In this document: positions 44,641 through 54,593 of the stretch, piece after piece | Position numbering within the stretch: the first letter of the stretch is position 1 | How the letters are laid out: each line of letters opens with the position of its first letter | Program-made: the position numbers and the translations under genes | The notes under the pieces: generated by a model | The model's input: the letters and a program-made list of their open reading frames with translations, nothing else | Database searches by the model: none | What the model was told of the DNA's origin: nothing | Assembly (NCBI GenBank): GCA_027924645.1 | Contig: BSBN01001687.1 | Location: 2,914,001-2,978,000 of the forward strand | Length of the DNA stretch: 64,000 nt | Origin: Cunninghamia lanceolata | Taxonomy: Eukaryota > Streptophyta > Pinopsida > Cupressales > Cupressaceae | Direction of reading: 5' to 3'

Positions 44641-46040
44641 TATCTACCTCATTGCTTCTTCATAATCTTCAGGTTCACCAAAATTAGTTAATAATATAGA
44701 ATATAATGATGGAAAAAATCTTTCTGGAGGTCTAGTTATCCTTGTAGAACGTTTAACACTTGCAGGAGTCTGTGGTATAACTTGTTGTTGCTGAGCATGC
44801 TTCTTTTCCTGCAGTTGATCCTTATACATGACCTTCTCATTGAATATAACATCTCTGCTCCTAATGATATTAGGATTTTAGGATTTTCATAATCCAATAA
44901 CTGATAACCAAATTCATCCACTCCATATCCAATGAAGGCACATTTTTTAGACTTAGCCTCAAGCTTAGTTCTATTTTCAATATCAACATGGACAAAAGCT
45001 TCACAACCAAAGGTTTTCAGAAATGAATAGTTTACTTTTTTGCCTGTCCACGCCTCCTCTGGAATGTCACCATCCAAAGGATTTGAAGGTCCCCTATTTA
45101 TTAAATAAACAACGGTATGTACAACATATGCCCAAAAGTGTAAGGGTAGTCCAACATGAAATTTCATGCTCCTTGCATGCTCCATAATGGTCCTATTCAT
45201 CCTCTCAGACACTCCATTTTCTTGTGGGGTTCTAGGAACCGTTTTCTGCCTACAGATTCTATTATATGAACATTAATTTTCAAATTCTCTGCTGCAATAC
45301 TTGCCTCGATTATCAGATCTGAGACACTTCAACTTTTTTCTTGTCTCATTCTCAACCAAAGCTTTCCACTTTTTAAAAGTTGCAAATACTTCTGATTTTT
45401 GTTTTAGGAAATACACCCATGTTTTCCTAGTTGCATCATCAATAAAAGTAACATAATAGCAAGAGCCACCAAGAGAAGATACCTGGGTCGGTCCCCATAC
45501 ATCTGAATGCACAAGCTGTAATTTCTCACTCTTCTTCTCTTTCCCAACTTTGATAAATCAGACTCTTTTCTGTTTTCCATAAACACATTTTTTGCAGAAC
45601 TCCAAGTCAATTTGCTTTAGACCTGGTAGCAACTTTCTGGAGTGAAGGATCTTCATCCCTTTCTCATTCATGTGATCAAGTCTATGGTGCCACAATTCTG
45701 TTTTTGTCCCTGTAGCAAGTGCTATAATTGTCTCAGTAGCAACTGTTTCTATAGCAGCTAAGGTAGAATAAGTATTACAAGTACACAAATACAATGTGCC
45801 TACCTTTTCACCTTTAGCTACTACTAATGTACCTTTAGTAACCTTCCAGACTTTGTCTGAAAAGGTAACTATGCAGCCTTTACTACCCAGTTGTCTTGCA
45901 GAGATTAAATTCCTTCTCAAATTTCGAACATGCCTTACCTCCTATAGTAACCATTCATTTTCATTTTGCAACTTGATTTTTATCTTTCCTTTTCCAACAA
46001 TCTGACAAGGTTCATCATCACCCAAATATATTTGTCCAAA
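44641..46040 (-). pseudogene. Copia copy 3 integrase
   Basis: 45920-45558 carries the N-terminal part and zinc-binding HHCC region (LWHHRLDHMNEKGMKIL, then FCKKCVYGK). 45512-45273 has the catalytic core with MHSDVWGP and LRSDNRGKY, so both Asp are kept. 45212-44736 supplies the third acidic residue (ENGVSERMNRT) and the C-terminal part. A frameshift near 45600 and another near 45250 separate them. Unlike copies 1 and 2, the catalytic triad is intact. Confidence 0.88.
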
Positions 46041-46400
46041 ATCACCTTAAACATAATCTACAAAATATTTCCTATGGGGTGTGGCATGAAATGAAGCCTT
46101 GAATCTATTACCCAGGTATCATTAGTATTATCTAAACACATAGTTAAAGCATCTTGTAATTTATTACTTGCAACATTAGCTTCCTTACTGTCATCATGTT
46201 GTCCGTCTCCTTGTTTGCCCTTTCGTGACCAACAATCCTTCTTCAAATGTCCTAACTTTCCATAGTGCCAACAATCCATTTTTCCTCTATATTTAGATCT
46301 TCCTTTCTTCGACTTCCCTTGTGACTTCCCACGATTTGTTGGGCTTTTTCTTCTCTCCTTTGTTCTTCCCCTATTCTCTACAGTCAAAGCATTACCCGAT
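46041..46400 (-). pseudogene. Copia copy 3 nucleocapsid end and protease start
   Basis: A basic stretch (KKGRSKYRGKMDCWHYGKLG) leads into a zinc knuckle in which the second Cys is Tyr, the same change as in copy 1. The protease site reads WVIDSR, with Arg replacing the Gly of D-S-G near 46105. Confidence 0.85.
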
Positions 46401-46996
46401 GTTGAACTCTCACCAGTGCTTTTCTGTCACATTTCTTCGCTAAGGATAACACCAACAACATCAAATTTCAAAGTATTTGAACTAGAGATAGAGTTACTTA
46501 CAATCATTACCAAGCTATTCCATCTTTCTAGCAAAGAACATAAAACCAAGAGAGCCCTCACCTCTTCATCAAATTTCACTTTTACAGAAGTTAACTGACT
46601 GGTAATCATATTAAACTCATTTAAATGATCTGACATAGATCCACCTTCAATCATTTTCAGATTAAACAAATGCTTCATGAGAAATACCTTATAAGAGGCT
46701 AAGGGTTTTTCATACAATTTAGCCAAAGCTTTAATTAGTTCATCTGTTGTCTTCGATTCTGTTATATTGAACACCACAGATGGTGTCAGGCACAACCGAA
46801 TAGTTCCCAGTGCCTTTATGTCTAGAAGTTCCCAATCCTCATCAGTCATTGTTGTCAATTTCTTGGCTTTTCCTTCCAACGGCCTCCATAAATCCTTCTG
46901 ATAAAGATAATCCTCCATCTGCATCTTCCATAAATGATAGTTCTGCCCATTGAATTTATCTACCTTTAATTTACCCTCGTCCACCATTGCTCCCAC
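46401..46996 (-). pseudogene. Copia copy 3 gag (UBN2-type)
   Basis: ATG at 46996 opens a 189-codon frame. It begins with KVDKFNGQNYHLWKMQMEDY, followed by ALGTIRLCLTPSVVFNI and a DHLNEFNMI helix, the standard plant copia gag. The end near 46427 is a stop just before the basic region that continues the polyprotein. Confidence 0.88.
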
Positions 46997-47072
46997 TTAA
47001 CCGTGAGACTCCCACTCAACCGTGAGACCTTCCTGCAGAAAATAATCAAACACAACCCACTCTGATACTAGT

Positions 47073-47460
47073 TGTTAGGGTTCAGGCAGATCGAAGAAAT
47101 AGACACTAACAATTATATGCAGATTAAATAACCCAAATCTAACAATGAAGAACAGCACAAAAGAGATCAACACATAAATTTAACGTGGTTCACCCAAAAT
47201 GGGCTACATCCACAGAAACTCAGCTATCTAATGATTTTATTACCTAGTGCAAAACATATTACAATCTCATGAATTCCACACTGCAACATACATCCCAGCC
47301 GCTTATAACAAGCTTTTTGGAAGCTTCCTGAATTAGGGTTTTACAATGTCATTTTTCTTTTTTGGTTAACAAAAATTAACAACCAACTTCAAATGGGCAA
47401 AAAAAGAGGGATACATTACGAGTGTACATTATTTGCATGATCAGTCGCCACATACCAACA
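47073..47460 (-). repeat. 5' LTR of copia copy 3 (388 bp)
   Basis: On the + strand it runs TGTTAGGGTTCAGG to CATACCAACA. On its inner side (47060-47072) the reverse strand reads ACTAGTATCAGAGTGGG, a primer site altered in its first bases from TGGTATCAGAG. Confidence 0.92.
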
Positions 47461-47705
47461 TTTACTATGCAAGATTATAAGCCTATAAGTATTCCTTTAT
47501 CTATCAGTACTAAGTTATCATTGGATCAATGTCCTAAGTGAGATTATGATTTGGAGCTTGTTTAATGTGCCATATGCTAGTGGTGTAGGTAGCCTAACGT
47601 ATACCATGGTATGTCCAAGACCAAACATGGCCCAAGTAATTGAAGTTTTTAGCAAGTATAGTCTAACCCTATGAAAGAGTATTGGACTTATGTAAAAAGG
47701 GTATT
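47461..47705 (+). pseudogene. Copia copy 2 reverse transcriptase, part 2
   Basis: RT sequence resumes here (VPYASGVGSLTYTMV near 47566) after the nested element. It ends after a short duplication of GTATTGGACTTATGTAAA at 47678-47718, beyond which an unrelated repeat begins. Confidence 0.75.
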
Positions 47706-47714
47706 GGACTTATG

Positions 47715-49010
47715 TAAAGATGAAGCAAGAGAAACACATGGAGGAGAATCCATAGATGTAAAATAAAATCTATCATGATATGGAGAAGGAATATGCTTGC
47801 TAGGTACCACATCACATAAATCAATACCTTAGATGTATCAAATGAACATATCATTGAAATAGGAGCTAAGTCACTATCATAGGCTACAACAGAGGTATAA
47901 TCATAAAGCATAGTTATATAGAAAGTGAGCTTGTTTAGGAAGTGGGAAAAGACATCCATGACAAACATCTAGAAATCAAAGTGCACAAGGGAGGTTAGGT
48001 GGGTAAGGAACAAAGAGATAGCAAATGATAAGAGCCCAAACCCTAATTAAAAGAAATTGATGAAGCACAAATGAGGGTAGATCCAAATCCTAATCAAATC
48101 TAAAATAAAATATACAACAATTAAAAATATCAAATTTAAAAATTAAAGATATAAAGAAATTTAAAACCCTAGGATAAAACCCTAATTAAATAATAAAATA
48201 TAAAGACAAAAAATATTCATTTTCTTTAATTAGGTTTAATGAATACAAAAACCAATACAATCTAAATTAACTTAATTTAGAGCTATGACATGATTTAAAA
48301 ACCTAAAAATTAAGATAAATGAAAATAATAAGCTAATTTTGATGGTCACTAGGTAGTTGTCTATCACTTTGATTATAACTCTTAAACCGTATCTTAGAAT
48401 TGCTTAATCTTGGATGAGTTGGAAGTAGAATGACAAAATTTGAATTAGGTCATTCTTAGAATTCACATGAGGTCAATTTCATTACTGTAGATTTAACCTT
48501 TTATTTGTGGAAATGACCTTTGACCGTGGAAATGATCTACGTGCTTTTGATCATTTGGAATTTGTTTCCCTCGATGTTTCGAACCTATTTGAAAAACTAG
48601 TGGTGTTGATAAACATATTTGGGAGCTTGCTAACGAGGATCTTTTGGATGTCAACTCCTCATATTTGAATTAATGATTTGAGAAAAGATCAAAGACACAC
48701 CAAGCAATCATGCAATATGCCTAAAATATTCATGTCAAACTACTACAAGTGTGTAGATTCTTATGATATAAGATTATCCTTGGATGATCCTTGACCTTAA
48801 AGTTAGATGCTCATAATGAATCAAGGTTTGTCCTTTTATACAATACCTAAATGTACAAGTTTAAATATTTCATACTCCAGTCAGCAAGTAACACCTAGTT
48901 GGGAGGGAGTCAGCTTGGGCCCATATTTAAATTTGCATTTTTGAAAGTTCTAGGGTCAAATCTCTGATCTAGGGTCATGTTTGCACCTACATAAATAACC
49001 CAAGAAAAGA
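47715..49010. repeat. Old repeat related to 25.9-27.6 kb
   Basis: Shares wording with 26480-26760 (same direction) and with 27400-27555 (reverse). The - strand frame 47968-47669 is hydrophobic and matches no family I know. Probably a retroelement relic. Confidence 0.45.
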
Positions 49011-49260
49011 AAGAGAAACTAAAAATTATAATCAATCCCTAAAAATATGTGAGTATAATTATATTAAACTCAAATTAATTGCCAACTTTTATAATTAAAA
49101 ACATGCCACTTATACACTTGTCATTACAGTAAGAAAAACCCAATCAAAATAAAACCAAAACAAAAGGAAAAACCCAAATTTATGCAATTTTCACCCTTAC
49201 AATAAGTAGGAAAGTCACCTTTAGCTATTCCATAAAATTTGACAACATTTTTTTATCTGT

Positions 49261-50241
49261 TGGTCAGATGCCCTTCTTCCTAAAGCAGGAGCTTTTGCAT
49301 GGCTTGCACTCACTAAAAAAATTCTTACGGGTGATAGGATTCAAAGATTGGCCATAGACAAGAGATTCAAGTGTGTTCTATGTGGGGAAGAGGAAGAGAC
49401 TGTTGACTATCTCCTTATTCATTGTAACTATAGTAAAGAAGCTTGGAGATGGTTGCTTAACAAATTAAATTGGCATTTGCCTCTTCCAAAAACCTTATTA
49501 CAACTTTGCAAAGGTTGGCCCCATCTCTTCCAAGAATCAACTTTTCATAGCATTTGGATAATATTGTCTTCGTTGTTGATTTGGCACATGTGGAAAGAAT
49601 AAAATTTCAAGATTTTTAGACATAAGTCGAAGTCCCTACAACTATTCCTGGAAGGATTACAAGCAGTAGTTGTGGAAGTGATGAATGCGAAGCTCAGAAG
49701 ATTTGGCTATAGAGAAAGTGCTTGGACCTCTTGGGATGAGTATATAGCTCAAAACTGGTGTGGTATAGAAAGACTTCCTCCGGGATCTATAGTTTAGAAG
49801 AGTGTGCCTAAGGTAGATAGAGCTGGTGTCAAATGGTGCCCACCAAATTGTCCTTATACAAAGATAAATTTTGATGGAGTTAGTCATGGAAACCCTGAAC
49901 CATCAGGGACAAGGTGTGTTCTAAGAGACTCTGCTGGGAACTCATTGTCTGCTAAGAGCACAAAACTTCCTCAAGGCTCGAATAATATAGCGAAAGCTTT
50001 CGCAATGTTGCATGGTCTTAAGTTAGCCTTAGATTATGGGTCTCGACACATTTGGGTTGAAGGGGACTCCCCAGTTATTATCTTAGTGGCGCAGGTGAAA
50101 AAACTAGAGAGTTGGCATCTTTCTTACATCTTAAACCAGATCTGGTTGCTTCTAGAGAAATTTGACTCAATTAAAATCTCTCACTGCTACCGTGAGGCTA
50201 ACAAAGTAGCATATTGTCTGGCAAATATAGCAATAGATTAG
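49261..50241 (+). pseudogene. LINE ORF2 3' end: zf-RVT and RNase H
   Basis: One frame runs from 49261 to 50241 with stops at 49600 and near 49797. The zf-RVT part is WSDALLPKAGAFAWLAL, then CVLCGEE and a DYLLIHC motif. The RNase H part (49804-50241) reads INFDGVSHGNPEPSG, GLKLALDYGSRHIWVEGDS and YREANKV. Of the four RNase H catalytic acids, two are kept (FDG and EGDS). The helix Glu is Lys (NNIAKAF) and the last Asp is Tyr. RT is absent upstream, so this is a 5'-truncated LINE. Confidence 0.85.
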
Positions 50242-50917
50242 GAGGAGCAAGTAGCATTTTTTCAGACATTTAGATTCATTGGCCTCCGGGATTGCCAGCT
50301 TTAGTTGAGAAAGATAAGGAGTTCCTTTAGTGTTGGATGAGTTGTGCAGACTTTTATTTTTCTTCCAGCATTTGTGCTCTGGATTGTTGTAGTTTGGGAT
50401 CATGATTTTTTCAGATCTGGTGTGTCTTAGGAGACACGGTTGGGTGGCGGGACTGTCAGTCCAACAATTAGGGAGCTAGCGATTCATTCCATGACTCTGC
50501 GTTCCTTTTTTATTGTGTTGCTCCATCATAGAGTACGATGAGAATCCCAAGTTGCTCATACCTCAATTTGGAATGTGTGTTTTTTCTTCGACACTTGGCA
50601 GACTTCAAAGAGCAGTTGAAGTAACTTCTCCCATCCCAATTGATGAAGTCATACACACTCCCTCGAGCAGCCACTTAAGCTTCTTAACCGTTGCATTTGT
50701 CCTTTCAAATCAGAAGTATGCTTGGTATTTAAGGAATGATGGGACAATTTTAGCCTCTTCACACTCTCCATAGGGTGGCACTCTCAGTTGGTTTAATTAA
50801 GTTGGTGTGTAAATATAGATTTTGATCTCTACTACAGAGCAAACATTAATTTCTTTTGCAGAGGAGTGTACAACTCTTGACCATTGGATATATCTCAGCT
50901 ATGTGAGATGGGTTGGT
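50242..50917. other. LINE 3' region and unassigned DNA
   Basis: Up to about 50500 the T-rich sequence fits a LINE 3' untranslated region, but no A-tail with flanking duplications was found. An 86-codon frame at 50513-50773 is not recognised. TTTTGCAG at 50855-50862 looks like a splice acceptor, without other support. Confidence 0.35.
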
Positions 50918-51117
50918 TGTTGGTGTAATTAAATATTTAATTACACTTTAATAAGTTTACTTAGGGCTTATTTTTAGTCTTAGGTTATTATTAAGTCATA
51001 TTAGGGTTTTGTTTAACTTGCAAATATAAAAGCAAGTTGTCACATGTAATTCGTTATTCTTTTTCATTAATTGCATCTATTTTATTGTGCAAATACTCTC
51101 TTATGTTTTTTTTATCT
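50918..51117 (+). repeat. Left LTR of the short element
   Basis: Starts TGTTGGTGTAATTAAATA; TATAAAAGC at about 51026-51034. The end is uncertain by about 10 bases. Confidence 0.8.
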
Positions 51118-51651
51118 ACTGAAATTGAACCTATAGAATCTAGTGATTCATTTTTACATCATGGTGCCCTTCATTATTCTTCTCCACATCATGTTTCTAT
51201 TGAGATTGACGCTTCTTTGGATGAGTAGGATGATGATACTCTTGAGGGCTTGCAGTCCCTCTTTGCTGACAGACATGGCACTACTCTTGTCAGTCATATT
51301 CTATCTTTGGAGACACTTGATTTAGAGGTTCCATTGTGTCCTCAGTTGTCACCTTCACGGATTCAACAGGTTGTTCTTGACTTTGTTGTGGCATCTTCAG
51401 ATTTTGGCATGTGAACACTCATCCGGTCTTCAGAGGCATTCATCTTGAGGACACCTACTTCACAGGTTCTTCAATATTCACATGTTGTTCTATTTCTTTC
51501 TAAGGGAAGACATGTGATTTTCCATAAGTGGATTGGCTTTTGCATTCCTATTCGAGCATCCTCTTTTGCTTCTAGAGATTCTACAGTGTTGGAGGATCTT
51601 ATTGCCTCTATCTTTCCCTCTTATGGGGGGCTCACGATTGTATTCTTGTGA
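51118..51651 (+). pseudogene. Decayed unknown reading frame inside the short LTR element
   Basis: A single frame continues from the left LTR to 51651, broken only by TAG at 51226-51228 and TGA near 51412. It includes SIEIDASLDE, LEGLQSLFADRHGTTLVSH and VIFHKWIGFCIPIRASS. No known domain is recognised. It is not a gag, protease, RT or integrase motif. It could be a captured host fragment or an old element-specific protein. Confidence 0.45.
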
Positions 51652-51906
51652 TGGATTCAGTTCCTGGGGGGTCTTAGTTGGAGCCCTTCTTCCATCACTT
51701 GTACATATTTATTTGCATGTTTTTTGCATGTTTTTTCTCTCTTTTGGAGAGGGGTTTTTCCCACAGGATTTTTCTCCTTTTTCTCCACTTTATGAGAGAT
51801 TCTTGTTGTTCATGGGTACCTAACATGGCCTTGTACCCGGGACCCATTCTTACATTAGTTGCATGCTTTTCATTTCTCCCTAAGTTGCACTTATGGGGTG
51901 GGGGGG

Positions 51907-52106
51907 TGTTGGTGTAATTAAATATTTAATTACACTTTAATAAGTTTACTTAGGGCTTATTTTTAGTCTTAGGTTATTATTAAGTCATATTAGGGTTTTA
52001 TTTAACTTGCAAATATAAAAGCAAGTTGTCACATGTAATTCATTATTCTTTTTCATTAATTGCATCTATTTTATTGTGCAAATACTCTCTTATGCTTTTT
52101 TTCTCT
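51907..52106 (+). repeat. Right LTR of the short element
   Basis: Matches the left LTR at all but two of the first 188 positions, and follows a G-rich polypurine tract. Confidence 0.8.
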
Positions 52107-52399
52107 GTAGAAGGTTAATCTTTGGCTTGTAGAAGATTCTGGTGTTTCAAGTTTATCATAAACTTCAACACTGGCAACATGCACGAAACCCACTGCTAAC
52201 GACTGTGATTCGTAGGGATCGACAGCCTTGGGATTCTCATTCCCCCTCTCTTAATGCTCACTATAGCTTTCAATCTTTTATTCCCTTCTGCGTTTGTGTT
52301 TGTAGCATACAAGTATTTTTGCGGTGGTGTTGCAGATGTCTCCTCTCCTCGACGGTGTTGTAGACAACCTCTATTCTTCTGTATGGTTCAACAGCTGGC

Positions 52400-53056
52400 A
52401 TGGCGATGTGGATTGCTAATCAAAGAATTTTCCTTCCCCATGTGGAAGGTGAACCCACCTTCCATGGTGTTGTGAATACTATCCACCTAGCACAGGTCTT
52501 TCAACTCAACTGTGATGCGATTGAATTTGCAATTAGGTGCGTGTTGGGCTACTATCTATTTCAGCCGGCCAATCGACAGGTCAAAGCATCCGAGTTGGCG
52601 GTGACTTTCATGTCAAATGTTTTTGACTTAACTCAGGAGCAGGAGTACTCCTTCGCAGTAGGCTCTGCCTTCATCAAGCCCCCTTTTCTTAGTTCCTCGA
52701 AGTGGAGGAGAGCAGTGGTTGTTTACGATTTTGATAAAGGAGATGCACTCATCAAAAGGGTATTTGACAGGGAGTACCTCCGTGCTTCCAATCATGCAGC
52801 GTGTGTATATGCAGGGCTACAATGAGGACTTAGATTGGATTGCATCAACAAATTCAATATTCACCTAAATGCTCACAGATTCCAGCTGGCGGGAGGAGTG
52901 GCTCAGAGGACCAAAGAAATGTTCAATGCTATTCGTTTTCTTCGTTCACATGCATCGGATAGAGCTCCAGGGCCCCGTGCGCCGAGAACACCCATTCATG
53001 CACTACCCTTTCCTCTTCCCCTGCCGGAGGAAGAACATGAATCAAATTCGGGTTAG
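52400..53056 (+). pseudogene. Unrecognised reading frame with one internal stop
   Basis: ATG 52400 opens 141 codons to a TGA at 52823-52825. The same frame then continues to 53056 (about 218 codons in all). The N-terminal part looks protein-like (NTIHLAQVFQLNCDAIEFAI, FMSNVFDLTQEQEYSF, RRAVVVYDFDKGDALIKRVF). The C-terminal part is proline-rich and acidic. GC content is higher than in flanking DNA. I do not recognise the family. A (TAA)n tract 140 bases downstream suggests it belongs to a non-LTR element, but no RT is present. Confidence 0.45.
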
Positions 53057-53196
53057 TTTATGGGTTGGATTTAGTGCCATGTTAATCTCTGTTTTGAATT
53101 TTTTTGGTCCTTTTTGTGTATATTTCTACTTTGTAACCAGATGATATTTCCTGGTTTATGTTTGTATGAACTTCTATGGTTTCCCCACCTTTTCTC

Positions 53197-53221
53197 TATA
53201 ATAATAATAATAATAATAAAT
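53197..53221. repeat. (TAA)n microsatellite
   Basis: About seven AAT/TAA units, following TTTTCTCTATAA. It may be the tail of a non-LTR element ending here. Confidence 0.8.
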
Positions 53222-54593
53222 TTATTAAAAACATAATATACACCATATTTAAAATAAAATCATACCCTAAAATTTTCAACTTAACTACAATCAACTATTA
53301 ATATCCACTTGGCAAATATACACATTGTTGAGAACGTAATATGACAAGCTTATACTCCAATTTTCATATGCTTTCTACTTGTCTTTTTTTTTTTTTTTGG
53401 TCTTATCTTCATTTTTTAATGAATTTTTAATTTAAGACCGTTTCTTTATTTTAACTTATTTATCGTTGACTTTGTAGTTATTTACGATGGCTTGTTTACT
53501 TTTAAGTTATTTGTCCTCAACTTTCTACTCTCTTTCATAATTGTTAATTTTGTTATGATCTAAATTTAAGTTCTAAAATAAAAACCAATATTATTTTTGT
53601 TTGAAAATGTATCTTGCTTACGTAAGAAAATAGTTCCTTGAGTTTATATACATAATTTAAAGGTCCGTGACCTAATATTGACATCTTTTTGCTATTGTCA
53701 ACAACCCAAAAAAAATACTAACATAAACAAATTAATCTAATAATAATAATTAAGACATTTCAACCAACACTTTAATCAAATTAGAGTTGTAAACTAGGGG
53801 AAATGATTCAATGGTTGAGGGTGTTTCAATAGTTTAAGTATATTTATTATATATGATTTATTAATGGAATATATTGTTATTATTATTTTAAAAAATATTG
53901 ATAAATATTTTATAAAGTGTTATTAGTACTATTTTTAATTATTTATTTTAAGTTATCTTGACATATGTCATTAATACACAAAAATATGTACAACTACTCA
54001 TTATTTCATATTAGAAAAACAAACAATGGTGGTCAAAATTTAGTTTCAAATAGGACAAAGTTAATCTAATTCATTTAAATAAAGATTACTATTAATATAT
54101 TATGTTATTAGAATAAAATATTATATCTTTGTCATCACATTGAATAGTTTGAGTTTGTACATTTTCTACAACTCTTTTATTAAACACATAAAACATGTTT
54201 TGAGTTTGTCATATTAAGCAATTCAAATTAAATACACACTTGATAATTTAAAAAAGACATTAGCATACAACTTCTAATCCTGAACCAAATCCAAATTAGT
54301 TATTTAATGCATAATATATGCTCTCAACTTCTCATATTTAAAATCTTGATTTCTAATAAGTGATTCCTTCTTTTCCAAGTTATGTGCAATTAATACCCTT
54401 TTTTGAAACCTCAACAAGTGGTAATTCAAGCACTTGCAAGACAAAAACAAGATGCAAAACTCATCAATAGATGCATAAATCACATTTAATACAAATTTCA
54501 AATATAAAATTTATATATGAACACCCAAATTTCAAAATGGACTTCCTCTCAATCCACACCCACCCTTTTCAACCAATAGAATTTGTAACAAGC
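53222..54593. other. AT-rich DNA, no gene seen
   Basis: Contains A/T homopolymers and short frames only. No repeat ends could be assigned. Confidence 0.45.

Larger units (their letters stand above)
42604..47460 (-). mobile_element. Complete nested Ty1/copia element (copy 3), 4857 bp, TSD TTTAC
   Basis: It interrupts copia copy 2 and is flanked by perfect TTTAC repeats (42599-42603 and 47461-47465). Read leftward: 5' LTR 47460-47073, primer site, gag, protease, integrase, RT, RNase H, polypurine tract and 3' LTR 42992-42604. The two LTRs differ at roughly 30 of 389 positions by eye. All coding domains are present, but frameshifts and stops prevent autonomy. Confidence 0.92.
39347..47705 (+). 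mobile_element. Ty1/copia element (copy 2), decayed, split by a nested copia
   Basis: Primer site, gag, protease, integrase and RT are in copia order from 39349 to 42603. The RT then continues at 47461 after the nested element, and is lost near 47705. Sequence is close to copy 1 in gag and RT. The 3' end, including RNase H, polypurine tract and 3' LTR, is missing. Confidence 0.8.
50918..52108 (+). mobile_element. Young non-autonomous short-LTR retroelement (TRIM/LARD-like)
   Basis: Direct repeats of about 200 bp at 50918-51117 and 51907-52106 start TGTTGGTGTAATT and contain a TATAAAAGC motif. A G-rich polypurine tract (TGGGGTGGGGGGG) lies directly before the second. The first 188 bases differ at only two positions, both G versus A. 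The ~790-bp inside has no gag or pol, but holds a decayed frame of unknown kind. The right LTR edge and target duplication could not be resolved. Confidence 0.8.

Noticed and set aside
50513..50773. 86-codon frame after the LINE as a separate gene
   Set aside because: No domain, no start context, and it lies in probable LINE 3' sequence.
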